This document shows positions 46,701 through 56,765 of a DNA stretch of 64,000 nucleotides, piece after piece. The notes beneath the pieces were generated by a model that saw nothing but the letters and a program-made list of their open reading frames with translations, had not been told where the DNA came from and did not search any database. How positions within the stretch are numbered: position 1 is the first letter of the stretch; each line of letters opens with the position of its first letter. Origin of the DNA: Spirodela intermedia (Eukaryota; Streptophyta; Magnoliopsida; Alismatales; Araceae); contig LR746268.1 in NCBI GenBank assembly GCA_902729315.2, forward strand, positions 2,969,501 through 3,033,500, in the 5' to 3' direction. A program made the translations under genes and the position numbers.

Positions 46701-49700
46701 GTGCCAAACCACTATATAAATAGTAGCTTCACGTTTAAACGTTCTAAGTTGTGTGACCTTCGATCTAGAAAAAATGATTTTATTTCTATAGGTAATTATA
46801 CATCATTTCTAACCTATTTAAAAAGACAACACACCTCCTCTTGGTTCCTTCTTGGCCCTCTCAAACCCAAACAATAAAATCATAACCCCATTTAATGCAT
46901 TTGGAAAAAGGCAAAATATGAAGTAGAAGTACCTGCTCTTCATCAACCACGAGAAGACCAAGATTGTTATAGACTACACGATTTCCAAGAAGTGCGTGAG
47001 TCCCAACAATAATGTCTAAATCGCCGTCTTTTATCATTGAGAGATACCCCTCTTTCTCTGACTTGGTCTAAAAGATGATAAGAAACAAGAATATTAGTTT
47101 AATGACAAAAAGACAAAATAACTAAAAAGACATGAAATCTACATCATTAATTTTATGAATGATTCGAATTTCTTTTTATTCTGAAAAAAAAAGAGAATAA
47201 TTTATCATCTCTATATCCAATTCTCATGACCGAGCTTCTTTCAAGAATCTTATTCTTTATTGTTTTTCTTTGGTTAAAAGATTAAGGCAATTTTTTTTTT
47301 CAACGAGCTGCCGGTTCAAACGTTCAAAAAAGGAACATCAGCTCTAGATAAAGCCCAATGAAAGAAGAAACAGAAGAATTCCTAGTACAACAGCAAGTTT
47401 TGTTCAAGAAACAAGGTAACGGAAAAAGGAAGCATCTGGAGATTGATACCCAAGAAGAAATTCACGAAGTAACACACCTGAAACCTGCTTAGAAGTCCAA
47501 TCTTGATGTTAGGATAGTGAGAAAAACGCTCGGAGATGACATCGAAGTGCTGTTTGGCTAGGACAATAGTTGGTGCCAGAACCATAGCTTGCTTACCTGC
47601 TGCAACTACACAAAAGATAGCCCGAAGGGCAACTTCAGTTTTACCAAATCCAACATCCCCACAGATCAATCTGTCCATCGGAGTTCCTCTTTCAGTTAAA
47701 TCTTTTTCAACATCAATGAAGGCCTGCCCAGAAGAAAATTTCACAGTCATAATAAGCACGTGACTAAAAATAAATTGAGACACAAAGAAGACAAATGCAA
47801 AAGAGAAAACGACGTGAAGGAATTATGTCAGTAAAAGCACAAACTGTAGCTCGATTTTGCATTCAAGCTAGCATATTTTCACCAAGATCCAAAAGCAACA
47901 GTGCTCACAATGTGTTGGATAATCTACGTCTTATGTTAAAAACTTTCGGTTCCATTTTACTTTGTAGAGAACATTTACAAGGATCTGTTACGGTTAGTCT
48001 CGATAACCTCATATGGACCTCCAAAACCATTATATAAGATGCTGGCATAAAGATGTAGGATCATCATGCCCCAGCTGTGCTCAAAATTCGTCTTCTGTAT
48101 CACCACTTCCCAGTGCCACTGGCATAAATCATGCAGGTAGAAAATTGTCTCTACTGACGTACTTTTTTAACAGATTTTTAAACTTTAAATTTGGCGTACT
48201 AAAATTGCAGAAGAGATACTTCATGTTTTAGAAGCTAAGTAACAGAGTTATGAGTTGAATCTTTGGCCAGAAGGAAAATCCATGAAAATGTCACAGAAAT
48301 CATCAGAGTAGTTTCATAAAAGCTAGTTTTCACTCGGAAATGTCCCCAAAAAGGTGATAAAATAATAGGACATTTATTGAGGCGTTTATGCCTTCCATCT
48401 TCTGTATGAGGTACCACAAAAACCTGCCCCATTAATATATAATCTGCCAGAATCGTCGTTATGTCCGGTAGGGGAGTCAGTGAGTAATCAACGAAACCCC
48501 CTGTTACTTCTTAAGGCAACTTGTCTATCGATTGTCAACAACCAGATCAAACCATAACTCTAGAGCTGAAAATGTTCAACACACCAATTCTACATTCCAT
48601 GTGGTACGAGTCAAATTCGAACCCAAAGAGAATAGAAATATCACCATCTATGCCAATTCTTCCTTATGACCAGAAAAAACGTGCCTTTATCATCGTATCA
48701 TCATCCTTCAGCTTTCCAGGGAAGAAATAATCACTCATGGTGAGAGAACTTTGCCGAATGATATTGCACTGTGCAAGATTGAGGTTCTAAGATGTTAAAT
48801 CGATTCCTGATACCCATCCTTCCTTTCGTTCTTCTGTGGGTGACACTAATGAGAACAATAGTATGAAAATTTAATATTGATAAGCAAACTAGCGTCAGGT
48901 AATAATTTCGGTCTCTATCAAAATAACTCCAACCATGTCCACTAATTAGTATTAAGTAGAATTCTGACAACACAAAATTAGAGGCTGTCATCAAAGAAGC
49001 GGCCAGATGATCCTCGACATTGGGTAATCTGAGTGTTAAGCTGAGCCAAAGTGATGAAGCCATTATGATGGTCATGGCAATAAAGAATGATATGAAGAGA
49101 AATAAACAGAAGAAAGTAGTTTGGTTTTATTTAAGTTGTAAGGTGCCAGGACTTTGGTTATGCAAATAAGCAAAAAGACAAAACATACGACTATCATTGC
49201 AAGAGGACCTGTAATCATAGACCTTAGAATTGATGATCAGATCTCTGTAAGAGTGATTTAATGCAGAATGTGAGTTACTTTGACCGACAGAAATTCCCAG
49301 GTCTATTTCAGGTTTTCAGTAATCTTTTTTCAAGAGATAAAGAACGTCATTCCTAAGCATTCTTCTTAATATTTACAGCTAATTAGACTATATCTTGACC
49401 TGGTTTACTCCCACAGTTCTGTTTCTTCCTGGTTAACTTGAATATCAAACTTTCACTTTTTTTGATAGTATTATCCGCCAATCCCGGAATGGAATGGGAT
49501 GGAATAGAAAGAACGCGAAGTTGGACCGGTTTTCGGGGGGTGGGGGGCTTCTTTACAAGCTTATCTCCGCCCCGTTTCCTGTCTGTCTCGACTGGCAGCA
49601 GCAGGTCTGAGTCGTTTTTTCTTATTATTATTCGAGTTCAGAGTACTTTTAAAAATCAATCGATCGAAAAGGACGAAGCATTTGGGAAAAAAAAATCATG

Positions 49701-51132
49701 TATGGACCATGCCAAATTTAAGCCAACTGAAAAAAATCAAGTATCAAAATACCATACGCTTCTATATTAGCAACAACACTCTTCCTAACTAAAAAAGGCT
49801 ATTGATTGTTGGCACCACAGAATCACAAATGGCTCAAAAAAAAAAGATGACATAGAATTTGATAATGAACCTGCTTTTGATCTTGAGTAGGCTCATAAGG
49901 AAAATGAGAAGCAAAATCATCCGTGGCCTGAGTTTTTGGGTATGGTGGCCTCTTCTGTTTTAGCCTATGCAAATATAGCTCCATCAAATCAACAACCATT
50001 TTCTGAATAGCAATCTTCCCTTTCGTCCTTCTCCTTTCCCATGCACTAGTATCAGCTAATTTGCTCAATGCACGCGGCCTTTTTGTTTCATTTGGACTGC
50101 ATAAAGAATATGAAATTAAATAAGTCTCACTACATAAAAGATAATATTTTCTCATGACCTCTAATAAGGTCTTTACACTAAAGAGCGTAGGTGTTTCAAC
50201 ATTGTTAATGCACGGAATGACAACGACAAACTCCCATATGAAATAGGCAATAATATACTTCATTGGAGGAAATATGGAAAATAACTGTGACAAACAAGTG
50301 AAATAATTAGACCATGCCTCCAAGTTCGTCAAACTATCAGATTAGCAAAATCACATGATATTCATTGCAAACTTCATAATGGCCCACGTAAATTATAGAA
50401 CCATAGATGTTGTAAAACCTATCACTTCCTTTAGGTCAGCATGGAAACAGAGAAGAAAAAGGTATTAACAGAAAAGGAAGAACAGAGTCCACGGAAGAGC
50501 AAGATTGAGCAAACTCACAGATTATAACGATAGAGCATTTTCTTCGCCTTATTCACTGGAAGCTTCGCCATCCCATCCCCGTACTCTATAAACGCATACT
50601 CAATGGGCTCCGTTGAATCCCTTGACACATCATATTTAATCCCAACAAACCTCCCAATGCCCACCTTCTTGTGCACGACGTAGTCCCCTGGCCGCAGCGT
50701 GTACGGATCGACTCTGTATCCGTACCCGCTGTTATCGTCTCCCTTTTCCCCTTTCAGCTTCCGCAGACCCCGCTGCTGCTGCTGTTTTACCATCTGGATG
50801 TACTTCTCCGCCTCCTCCAACCCCATAGCTGGCGCCGCCGGCGCCGCTTCCCTCTTCCCTTGCTCCCGGCGGATCCTCTCGTGCAATGCCGCGATGGCGT
50901 CCGGCACGGTTTCCTCCCGGTCCCTCCGGTATGCCGTTCCCCTGACTGAGACTCCCTCGACGGGGACGACGCCCATTCGGGCACGGAACGGCGTCGTCCT
51001 CCTCCAGCACGGGCATCCACGACCGGGAAATTCAAAAAACAGGCGCCTCGAGGGAATTCTACAGGACAAAGTCCACGAGGATTCGCGCTTTGTAATGGAC
51101 GGGGGAATCAGAGGTGCTCGGAGAACAGCCAT
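37397..51132 (-). CDS. Mfd/TRCF-like plastid DEAD/DEAH helicase (At3g02060 family)
   Basis: Fourteen exons, right to left: 51132-50519, 50096-49871, 47723-47478, 47067-46933, 44593-44469, 41664-41525, 41279-41209, 40593-40432, 39226-39140, 38955-38782, 38380-38336, 38220-38050, 37953-37768, 37498-37397. They total 2484 nt, or 827 residues. The bacterial relative Mfd removes stalled RNA polymerase and recruits repair enzymes. A Ser/Arg-rich N terminus looks like a chloroplast transit peptide. A CarD-like polymerase-interaction domain lies at about 144-205 ([19 protein letters not shown]). Helicase motifs follow: GDVGFGKT at 302-309, DEEQ at 404-407, SATPIPRT at 430-437, VESGLDIQN in exon 8 and [11 protein letters not shown] from 573. 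A TRCF C-terminal domain ends the protein. The UvrA-binding N-terminal part of bacterial Mfd (about 1150 residues in all) is absent, as in the plant family. An in-frame ATG at 51231 would add 33 residues. Confidence 0.95.
37713..37748. repeat. (TA)n microsatellite in the last intron of the helicase gene
   Basis: About 18 uninterrupted TA units, only about 20 bp from the donor of exon 13 (read on the minus strand). Confidence 0.9.
38542..38712. repeat. Compound A-rich minisatellite in helicase intron 10
   Basis: About nine AAAAT pentamers are followed by a 12-bp unit (AAAATGAAAATA) repeated about eleven times. One strand contains almost no C. It produces spurious Phe/Ile-rich open frames on the minus strand. 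Confidence 0.92.
43920..43980. repeat. Two adjacent inverted repeats (hairpin cluster)
   Basis: The perfect 13-bp arms TTACCTTATCTTT (43920-43932) and AAAGATAAGGTAA (43935-43947) are separated by 2 bp. A second hairpin has 10-bp arms, ACAAAGATAA (43954-43963) and TTATCTTTGT (43971-43980). The shared ATCTTTGT/ACAAAGAT core suggests local duplication or the end of a small palindromic element. Confidence 0.8.
44054..44132. repeat. Direct repeat, period 48 bp
   Basis: The stretch GTTCATACAATAATTAGATC and about ten further bases occur at 44054 and again at 44102. The identity is near perfect over about 30 bp. It lies in helicase intron 5, just past the hairpin cluster. Confidence 0.85.
44594..46932 (-). 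other. Helicase intron 4, 2.3 kb
   Basis: An AT-rich intron. A more GC-balanced patch at about 46430-46760 may be a transposon scrap, since its composition differs from the surroundings. It has no recognisable ends or protein. Confidence 0.5.
47724..49870 (-). other. Helicase intron 2, 2.1 kb
   Basis: An AT-rich intron with a GC-rich patch at about 49480-49620 that stands out in composition. No recognisable coding region is present in either. Confidence 0.5.
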
Positions 51133-51601
51133 GACGAAGAATGGAGAAGGCGGCAGCACCTCCTGTGACGCTCCGGCTTCAGCGAGAGAGCAAAGGGCGG
51201 AGAGAGGGAGAAGAATCCGCCATTGCTGCAAGGGTTTTGGGAGGGTTCTGGTCGCTGCCGCTGCTTATCCACAAGCTTCCTCTGTATATGGCGGGAGGAG
51301 CGGTTTACGTGGAGAATGTTCTTCCTTTCCTCCGTCTCAGATACTTCCACGTCCCCATTTTTTAGAATGGACCAAAATACCCTCCATTTTTTTTGTTAAG
51401 ATATTTTCACGTCCGCCCCCCTCACCCCAGCTATCTCGCACGTGCGCCAATATGGCTCGGGAAAAAGGGATAAAAAACTCCTGAACTGGGGATGTTTTAG
51501 TCACAATATTATTGGAGTTGGAGAAATTTGTAATTTTTCAGACTTTTTTTACGCGAGACTTTCCTGCTCACCCCTTCGATTTGGCCGTTACCTGCCGTTT
51601 A
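51133..51601. promoter_or_regulatory. Probable bidirectional promoter between the helicase and PPR genes
   Basis: The start codons of two divergent genes for apparently organelle-targeted proteins lie only 469 bp apart. The interval must hold both 5' UTRs and promoters. CACGTG (51437-51442) and a CCAAT box (51448-51452) lie close together near its middle. No clear TATA box is seen on either side. Confidence 0.55.
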
Positions 51602-53416
51602 ATGCGCCTCTCCACTCTTCTCCGGCGAGCCCCCCAGACCTCGTCGTCTCCCCTCGAAGCTCCGGCGGAATCCCGCCGCCGATCTCCCCGATGGGACCTT
51701 CTCTCCAGCCGGCTGTTCACCGCCGATCACCTCCGCCAGCTCCTGTCGGCGGCCGTCGTCGGCGGCCTGCTCTGCCCCGACGCTTCTTCCCTTCCCGCCG
51801 GCGGCTGGCCGGTCCGAAACACTGGTCTCTCGATCCTGAACTCGATGATGAAGACGGTTGCCGGCGGCCAGTCGCCGGAGCACGCCGTCGCGCTGTACGA
51901 CGCCATGAGGAGGGTGGCCGTCGGCCCCGACGACTACACCTTCACGTTCGCCCTCAAGGCCGCCGCTCGGCTGGGAATCCCCCGTCGAGGTGAGGCGCTC
52001 CACTCCCTCAGCCTGAAGCTAGGGTTTGGGACCAACGCCTTCGTGCAGAACTCCCTTATTCACATGTATTTTGCCTGTTTTGCGGCGGCGATGGCGCGTC
52101 AGGTTTTCGATTCGATCCCGCATTCGGTCCGAGATGTGATTTCCTGGAACAGCGTGATCTCCGGCTACGTGCAGAACGGCCATTACAGAGAGGCCCTCCA
52201 TCTGTTCGGTGAAATGGCCGGCAGCTCCGTGGCACCGGACGCGACCACATTCGTGAACGCTCTGAACGCTTGCGGGAGAAGCGGGTCGGCCTTGACCGGA
52301 CGACGGATTCACGCGGTGGCCATAGCCAGCGGCTTTGATTTGGATTTCTTCCTCGGTTCCTCTCTCATTGATATGTACGCCAAGTGCGGGCGCACGACCG
52401 ATGCTCGGGCGCTGTTCGACACAATGCCGCAGAGAAACACTGTCTGCTGGACCTCCATGATTTCAGGGTATGCCCACGCCGGCCAGTTCAAGGCATCGGT
52501 GGAGCTCTTCTGGGAGATGGAGACAGCCAGAGTGAAGCCGGACGAAGCAGTCGTATCATCTGTAATTTCTGCCTGCGGCCAACTGGGTGCTCTCTACCAT
52601 GGGAGATGGGTTCATGCCTTCTGCGGCACCAGTGGCGTGGGGGAGCGTCTCAAGGTGAAGAACGCTCTGATCGACATGTATTCAAAGTGCGGGGACGTGG
52701 AAAGAGCTCTGCAGATTTTCCAGGATATGCTTCGTCCGGATGTGTTCTCGTGGACGGCAATAATCGGTGGGCTCGCCATGAACGGGCACTCCACCATGGC
52801 CCTGGATATGTTCTCACAGATGGAGATTTCAGGTGAGGTTGCGCCCAATGGGATCACATTTCTCGCAGTTCTATCAGCCTGCAGCCATGGGGGCTTCGTG
52901 GAGAGGGGATTCCACTACTTCAACAAGATGATCAGTGTTCATAAGATTTCTCCCACAATTCGGCACTACGGCTGCCTGGTCGATCTTCTCGGCCGGGGAA
53001 AGCTCCTTCGGGAGATGGAGTCCTTCATAAGGAAGATGCCGATCCGGCCCGACGTGGTCATTTGGCGGTCACTGCTCTTCGCCTGTAGGAACTGCGGGAA
53101 CGTAGAGCTGGCAGAGGCGGCTCTTCAGAGGGTCTTAGAATTGGAGCATCAGAAAGAGCATGGAGCTCACGTCATGCTCTCCAATGTGTATGCCACAGCA
53201 GAGAGGTGGAAGGAGGTGAACTTGGTGCGGAAAGACATGGGAAACTTAGGGATCATCAAGAAACCAGGCTGCTCTTCCATTGAGATCAATGGAACCGTTC
53301 ACGAATTTCTTGTTTCGGAGTCCTCCCACCATCATATGGATCTGATCCATGAGACCCTTCTGGGCTTGAATGAGCTGATCTGCTCCGAGGGGCATATTTG
53401 TGTCCCCACAGCTTGA
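51602..53416 (+). CDS. PLS-class pentatricopeptide repeat protein, E subgroup
   Basis: An intronless gene of 604 residues, starting at MRLSTLLRRAPQ. An in-frame ATG 90 bp upstream (51512) lies in sequence that looks like leader. PPR proteins bind organellar RNA base by base; PLS-E members usually help C-to-U editing. The Arg/Ser-rich N terminus suits mitochondrial or plastid import. Repeats of 31-36 residues run through most of the protein, with typical pieces such as WNSVISGYVQNGHYREAL, SSLIDMYAKCG, NALIDMYSKCGDVERAL and WTAIIGGLAMNG. The E region starts around IWRSLLFACRNCGNVELAE and continues to KKPGCSSIEINGTVHEF. The protein stops without a DYW deaminase domain, so any editing role would need a partner. 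It is GC-rich compared with its surroundings, and divergent from the helicase gene. The RNA target is unknown. Confidence 0.95.
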   Translation: MRLSTLLRRAPQTSSSPLEAPAESRRRSPRWDLLSSRLFTADHLRQLLSAAVVGGLLCPDASSLPAGGWPVRNTGLSILNSMMKTVAGGQSPEHAVALYDAMRRVAVGPDDYTFTFALKAAARLGIPRRGEALHSLSLKLGFGTNAFVQNSLIHMYFACFAAAMARQVFDSIPHSVRDVISWNSVISGYVQNGHYREALHLFGEMAGSSVAPDATTFVNALNACGRSGSALTGRRIHAVAIASGFDLDFFLGSSLIDMYAKCGRTTDARALFDTMPQRNTVCWTSMISGYAHAGQFKASVELFWEMETARVKPDEAVVSSVISACGQLGALYHGRWVHAFCGTSGVGERLKVKNALIDMYSKCGDVERALQIFQDMLRPDVFSWTAIIGGLAMNGHSTMALDMFSQMEISGEVAPNGITFLAVLSACSHGGFVERGFHYFNKMISVHKISPTIRHYGCLVDLLGRGKLLREMESFIRKMPIRPDVVIWRSLLFACRNCGNVELAEAALQRVLELEHQKEHGAHVMLSNVYATAERWKEVNLVRKDMGNLGIIKKPGCSSIEINGTVHEFLVSESSHHHMDLIHETLLGLNELICSEGHICVPTA

Positions 53417-54917
53417 CACCATAACAGATCTTGGCAGTCTGATGGCAGCTCTTTTTGACTTCCCCGTTGGTGTTCCATCAAACTGTGCACATTGCAGCGT
53501 CATCAGGTCAGCTTTCCGTGAACGACAAAAGGCATTTTAAGAATATTTATGTTTTTGGCTTTTTTCCACTGGCTAGCAGACCTGGCTATTTCACATAATT
53601 TTGTAAAGTGTAGCATTTTTTTATTATTCACGTATTTTATCATGGTTACTTTAGAGCCTCGATGTTTTATTGTCTTCGTCATCCAATTCCACACGGAATT
53701 TAATACCCCCATTGGCCTTCATTTTTTTTTTTACTTGTGCCGGGATAAAGATTGGCGCATTTTACATACCAATTATTAGGCTTAATCTCACCAGAAGTTT
53801 CATAACTAGGTCCTCCTATTCTTTCCTTCTTATGGTGACCTTCATCTGTGATCATCTGCAATGAAATACATCACTGAAAGCTATAAGAAGTGCTCATCAA
53901 TAAAGGGCGAATCACTAAAATGATAGGCCTCAGTATTTTATAATGAAGTATTGTCTATCAGGTAATTAAATAAATAATGTCAAAAGCTCGCATGTTTACA
54001 TGCATCAAGATTTATATTACATGTACTTTATAGAGATGACTTTATAAACTCTATCACTAATTGTGAAATTTATTAACAAGTAGATACATATTTATTTAAA
54101 ATGGTTTTCATTGTTTTCTCTTTACCCTCCCAACTTTATAAAAAAATCAAGTAAGCTTCATGGCAATCCTCTTTTTTGCCATTCTTAATGCATACAACTT
54201 GAGATTGAAGCTTCATACAGTGTTGCCTAGATGTGCTGCATTTCATTTTTCATATTATCTGCCACTGTATGGAGATTAATTTGTCACCATTTAAGCCGAA
54301 TAATTAACTTCATAATTATATAGTTATCTCTAAAAGGACACATGCTAAAGGTTTTATGACCTAGCCTTTTAATTTGATGTGCAAAAAAATTGTGTAAAAT
54401 TTACGAATAAATAATAAAAATAACTATAAATCTACATTTAGATGTCATAAAAACCTCAAACAACTATTTAGGTGAACCCTAGTGAAGGAAAATTCCTATT
54501 AGAGTGAGCAATCTTCTAATCTTGAAATCCATTTCGTGAATCCACACATGATCAATTGGAATAAGCTACGGATACATTAAATGTGATTCTATACGTACAA
54601 GGTATAGCTTCGTAATATCTTCCAGATATAATGTAATGTGGAGTATATGTGCTTCATAGTCCTTTTGTGACATAATTTATGATGAATACTTCGTGAGAAA
54701 ATAAGTGGTAGCATCCAACTCATACGATTAAAAAATATTCATTCTAAGACAGTCATGGAAGGGTTGCTTTACAAAACTCAGGATTTAGTAAGGTGTGAAA
54801 AAAACTCGTGATTGAAATTTCTCACAGAAACTGCTGGATAAAATGTTCGCTGTAATTATGTTAAGATAATATATAATTAAAAGCAATAATAATCACGCGA
54901 AGTGAATTTCTTCGCAT
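53417..54917. other. AT-rich intergenic region downstream of the PPR gene
   Basis: The first few hundred bases probably form the PPR 3' UTR. The rest is AT-rich with no recognisable gene, repeat or element. Confidence 0.6.
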
Positions 54918-55133
54918 TCATCCAAGGATTTTGCAAATCTCATATACAGTGATTGGGTGTGACGAGGAAAATGGAAGATCATTGAGGCGTCTAGATTTGA
55001 GCAGATGCTGAGCAAGCCCTGCAGGCCTGAGATGCACTTCACTAACAGGAGGAGGCTCATCTGGTGGTGGACTTGGGCCGAAAGAAGTAAACGCTTCACG
55101 GCCATACCTTGCCTCACTCAGCAGTCGTTCTAC
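54918..55133 (-). pseudogene. Exon-like protein fragment of unknown family
   Basis: Read on the minus strand, a CAG acceptor-like site near 55134 is followed by about 70 codons to a TGA at 54920-54918. The peptide contains ERLLSEARYGREAFTSFG, PPPDEPPPVSEVHLRPAG and VYEICKILG. Its composition (balanced charge, phased prolines) looks like real coding sequence, unlike the AT-rich flanks. I do not recognise the family. There is no start, and a TGA lies in frame just upstream. It could be a relict last exon of a lost gene, a captured fragment, or chance. Confidence 0.4.
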
Positions 55134-55165
55134 TGCAGGCTTTCACCAGAATCGTGCAGACTAAA

Positions 55166-55208
55166 GGGGACGGAGAGGGAGGGGAGATAGAGAGAGGAAG
55201 AGAGGGGG

Positions 55209-55244
<36 letters not shown>

Positions 55245-55519
55245 GAGAGAAAGGGGGAGGAAGAGGGAGAGAGTGATGGAGAGAGAGGAAGAGATGGAGA
55301 GAGAGAGAGAGAGAGAGAGAGGAAGAGAGAAAGGGGGAGGAAGGAGAGAGTGAGGAGAGAGAGGAAGAGAGGGGGGAGAGAGAGAGAGAGAGAGAGAGAG
55401 AGGAAGAGAGAAAGGGGAGGAAGAAGGAGAGAGGAGAGAGGAAGAGAGGGGAGAGAGAGAGAGAGAGAGAGAGGAAGAGAGAAAGGGGAGGAAGAAGGAG
55501 AGAGTGAGGGAGAGAGGGG

Positions 55520-55550
<31 letters not shown>

Positions 55551-55659
55551 GAAGAGAGAAAAGGGGAGGAAGAAGGAGAGAGTGAGGGAGAGAGAGAGGA
55601 AGAGAGAAAGGGGAGGAAGAGGAGAGAGGAGGGAGAGAGAGAGGAAGAGAGGGGGGGGA

Positions 55660-55697
<38 letters not shown>

Positions 55698-56042
55698 GAA
55701 GAGAGAAAGGGGGAGGAAGAGGGAGAGAGTGAGGGAGAGAGGAAGAGAGAGAGAGAGAGGAAGAGAGAGAGGGGAAGAGAAAGGGGGAGGAAGAGAGAGA
55801 GAGGAGAGAGAGAGGAAGAGAGGGGAAGGAAGAGAGAGAGAGAGGAGAGAGAGGGAGAGAGAGGGAGAGAGAGAGGAGAGAGAGAGGAGAGAGGGAGAGA
55901 GAGAGGAGAGAGAGGGAGAGAGAGAGAGAAAGAGAGGGAGAGAGAGGGAGGGGGAGGAGGGAGAGAGGGAGAGGGAGAGAGAGGGAGAGAGGGAGGGAGA
56001 GAGAGAGGAGAGGGAGAGAGAAGGAGAGAGAGAGAGAGAGAG
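55166..56042. repeat. Nearly pure purine (GA-rich) tract of about 0.88 kb upstream of RBR
   Basis: The plus strand is almost entirely A and G over about 877 bases, with only scattered T or C. The arrangement is imperfect: runs of GAGAGA joined by GGAAGAGAGAAAGGGGGAGG-like units that recur many times at irregular spacing. Long open frames on both strands here are artefacts of composition. GAGA tracts are bound by plant BASIC PENTACYSTEINE proteins and can form triplex DNA. The position about 0.7-1.6 kb upstream of the RBR start makes a regulatory role possible but unproven. Confidence 0.93.
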
Positions 56043-56278
56043 CGTCTGGGTGAAGAGAGAACGAACGTCGGAAATGAGAAATGGGTTTTAGTATGGATGA
56101 ACCGCCGCTTAAATAAGCGCAAGAAGGCTGCGCTGGCTACGCAACCTTCGAAGATCCGCTGGCTCCACCCGCCTGCAACGGGTTTTGGCGGGTACCCAAG
56201 TCCTTTGCGTGTCGTATGGTGGTTGGTCCAGTCCAGGTCAGCTCTGAGTTGGCGGCGATGCACACTCTCCCGCCTCTA

Positions 56279-56287
56279 TTTTCCCGC
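56279..56287 (+). promoter_or_regulatory. E2F-binding consensus in the RBR promoter
   Basis: TTTTCCCGC, continuing into GC, contains the core TTTCCCGC, a perfect TTTSSCGS match. A weaker TCTCCCGCC lies 10-15 bp upstream (about 56266-56274). Arabidopsis RBR1 is known to be under E2F control, so an autoregulatory site here fits the family. It lies about 480 bp upstream of the start codon. Confidence 0.65.
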
Positions 56288-56302
56288 GCTCGGCGCCGTT
56301 CC

Positions 56303-56409
56303 GGGGGGGGGGGCGGGAGGGGGGGGAATAAAAGTACGAACTAAAATTCGCACCGGGAAATGAGTAGAGAGAGACAGGGAACTGAGTTGGGGGGTTGGGG
56401 GGGGGGGGA
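56303..56409 (+). promoter_or_regulatory. G-runs with G-quadruplex potential
   Basis: Two blocks of consecutive G (56303-56326, broken only by single C and A bases; and 56389-56409, broken by TT) lie just downstream of the E2F site. Each has enough G-triplets with short loops to form a quadruplex on the non-template strand. Folding is inferred from sequence only. Confidence 0.55.
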
Positions 56410-56687
56410 GAAGACACAGGGCAACGAGTTTTCACTGTCCTTTGTCCTCAGTGCCATTTCCCAAAACCCTAGCTCCAACGTCGCTCTAGCTATCCGCCCC
56501 CGCTCCGTTGGCGATCTCCACTGTAGAAGGGTGCATCACGGTGGAGTCTAGCGTCCTGCGTCTCCCAGATCGGGTTGTTTTCTGTGGGGGAATCTCCACT
56601 TGCCAGGGAGATCGGCGTTCTCCCCCTCGGTCTTGGGGGGGTTGGATCTGTGGTGCAGTCCTGCTATCCGGAGAATCCCTGGGGACT

Positions 56688-56765
56688 ATGGGGAGATCTG
56701 CGATGTTGGCTGTAATGGTGGATCAATTAGGGTTTCCTGCTGGTGGAATGGCTTTGGCAACTTAA
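56688..56765 (+). promoter_or_regulatory. Upstream ORF whose stop overlaps the RBR start (TAATG)
   Basis: An ATG at 56688 opens 25 codons (start MGRSAMLAVM, end GMALAT) that stop at TAA 56763-56765. The last A of the stop is the first base of the chosen RBR ATG, giving TAATG. Such an overlap favours coupled termination and reinitiation. The significance depends on whether RBR translation really begins at 56765 rather than at an in-frame ATG downstream (56777, 56792 or 56798). Confidence 0.5.

Larger units (their letters stand above)
56043..56764 (+). promoter_or_regulatory. RBR promoter and 5' leader
   Basis: A GC-rich segment between the purine tract and the RBR start. It contains an E2F site (56279-56287), two long G-runs, a possible TATA-like AATAAAAG near 56328 and several upstream ATGs. 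A transcript starting near 56350 would have a leader of about 400 bases. The transcription start is inferred. Confidence 0.55.

Noticed and set aside
51132-51231. Upstream in-frame ATG for the helicase (33 more residues)
   Set aside because: The later start at 51132 gives a better Ser/Arg-rich transit peptide. Not excluded without transcript data.
55130-56363. Very long open frames (over 330 codons) on both strands in the purine tract
   Set aside because: The peptides are only Arg/Glu/Gly or Ser/Leu/Pro repeats produced by GA/CT repetition; there is no domain, and both strands are open at once.
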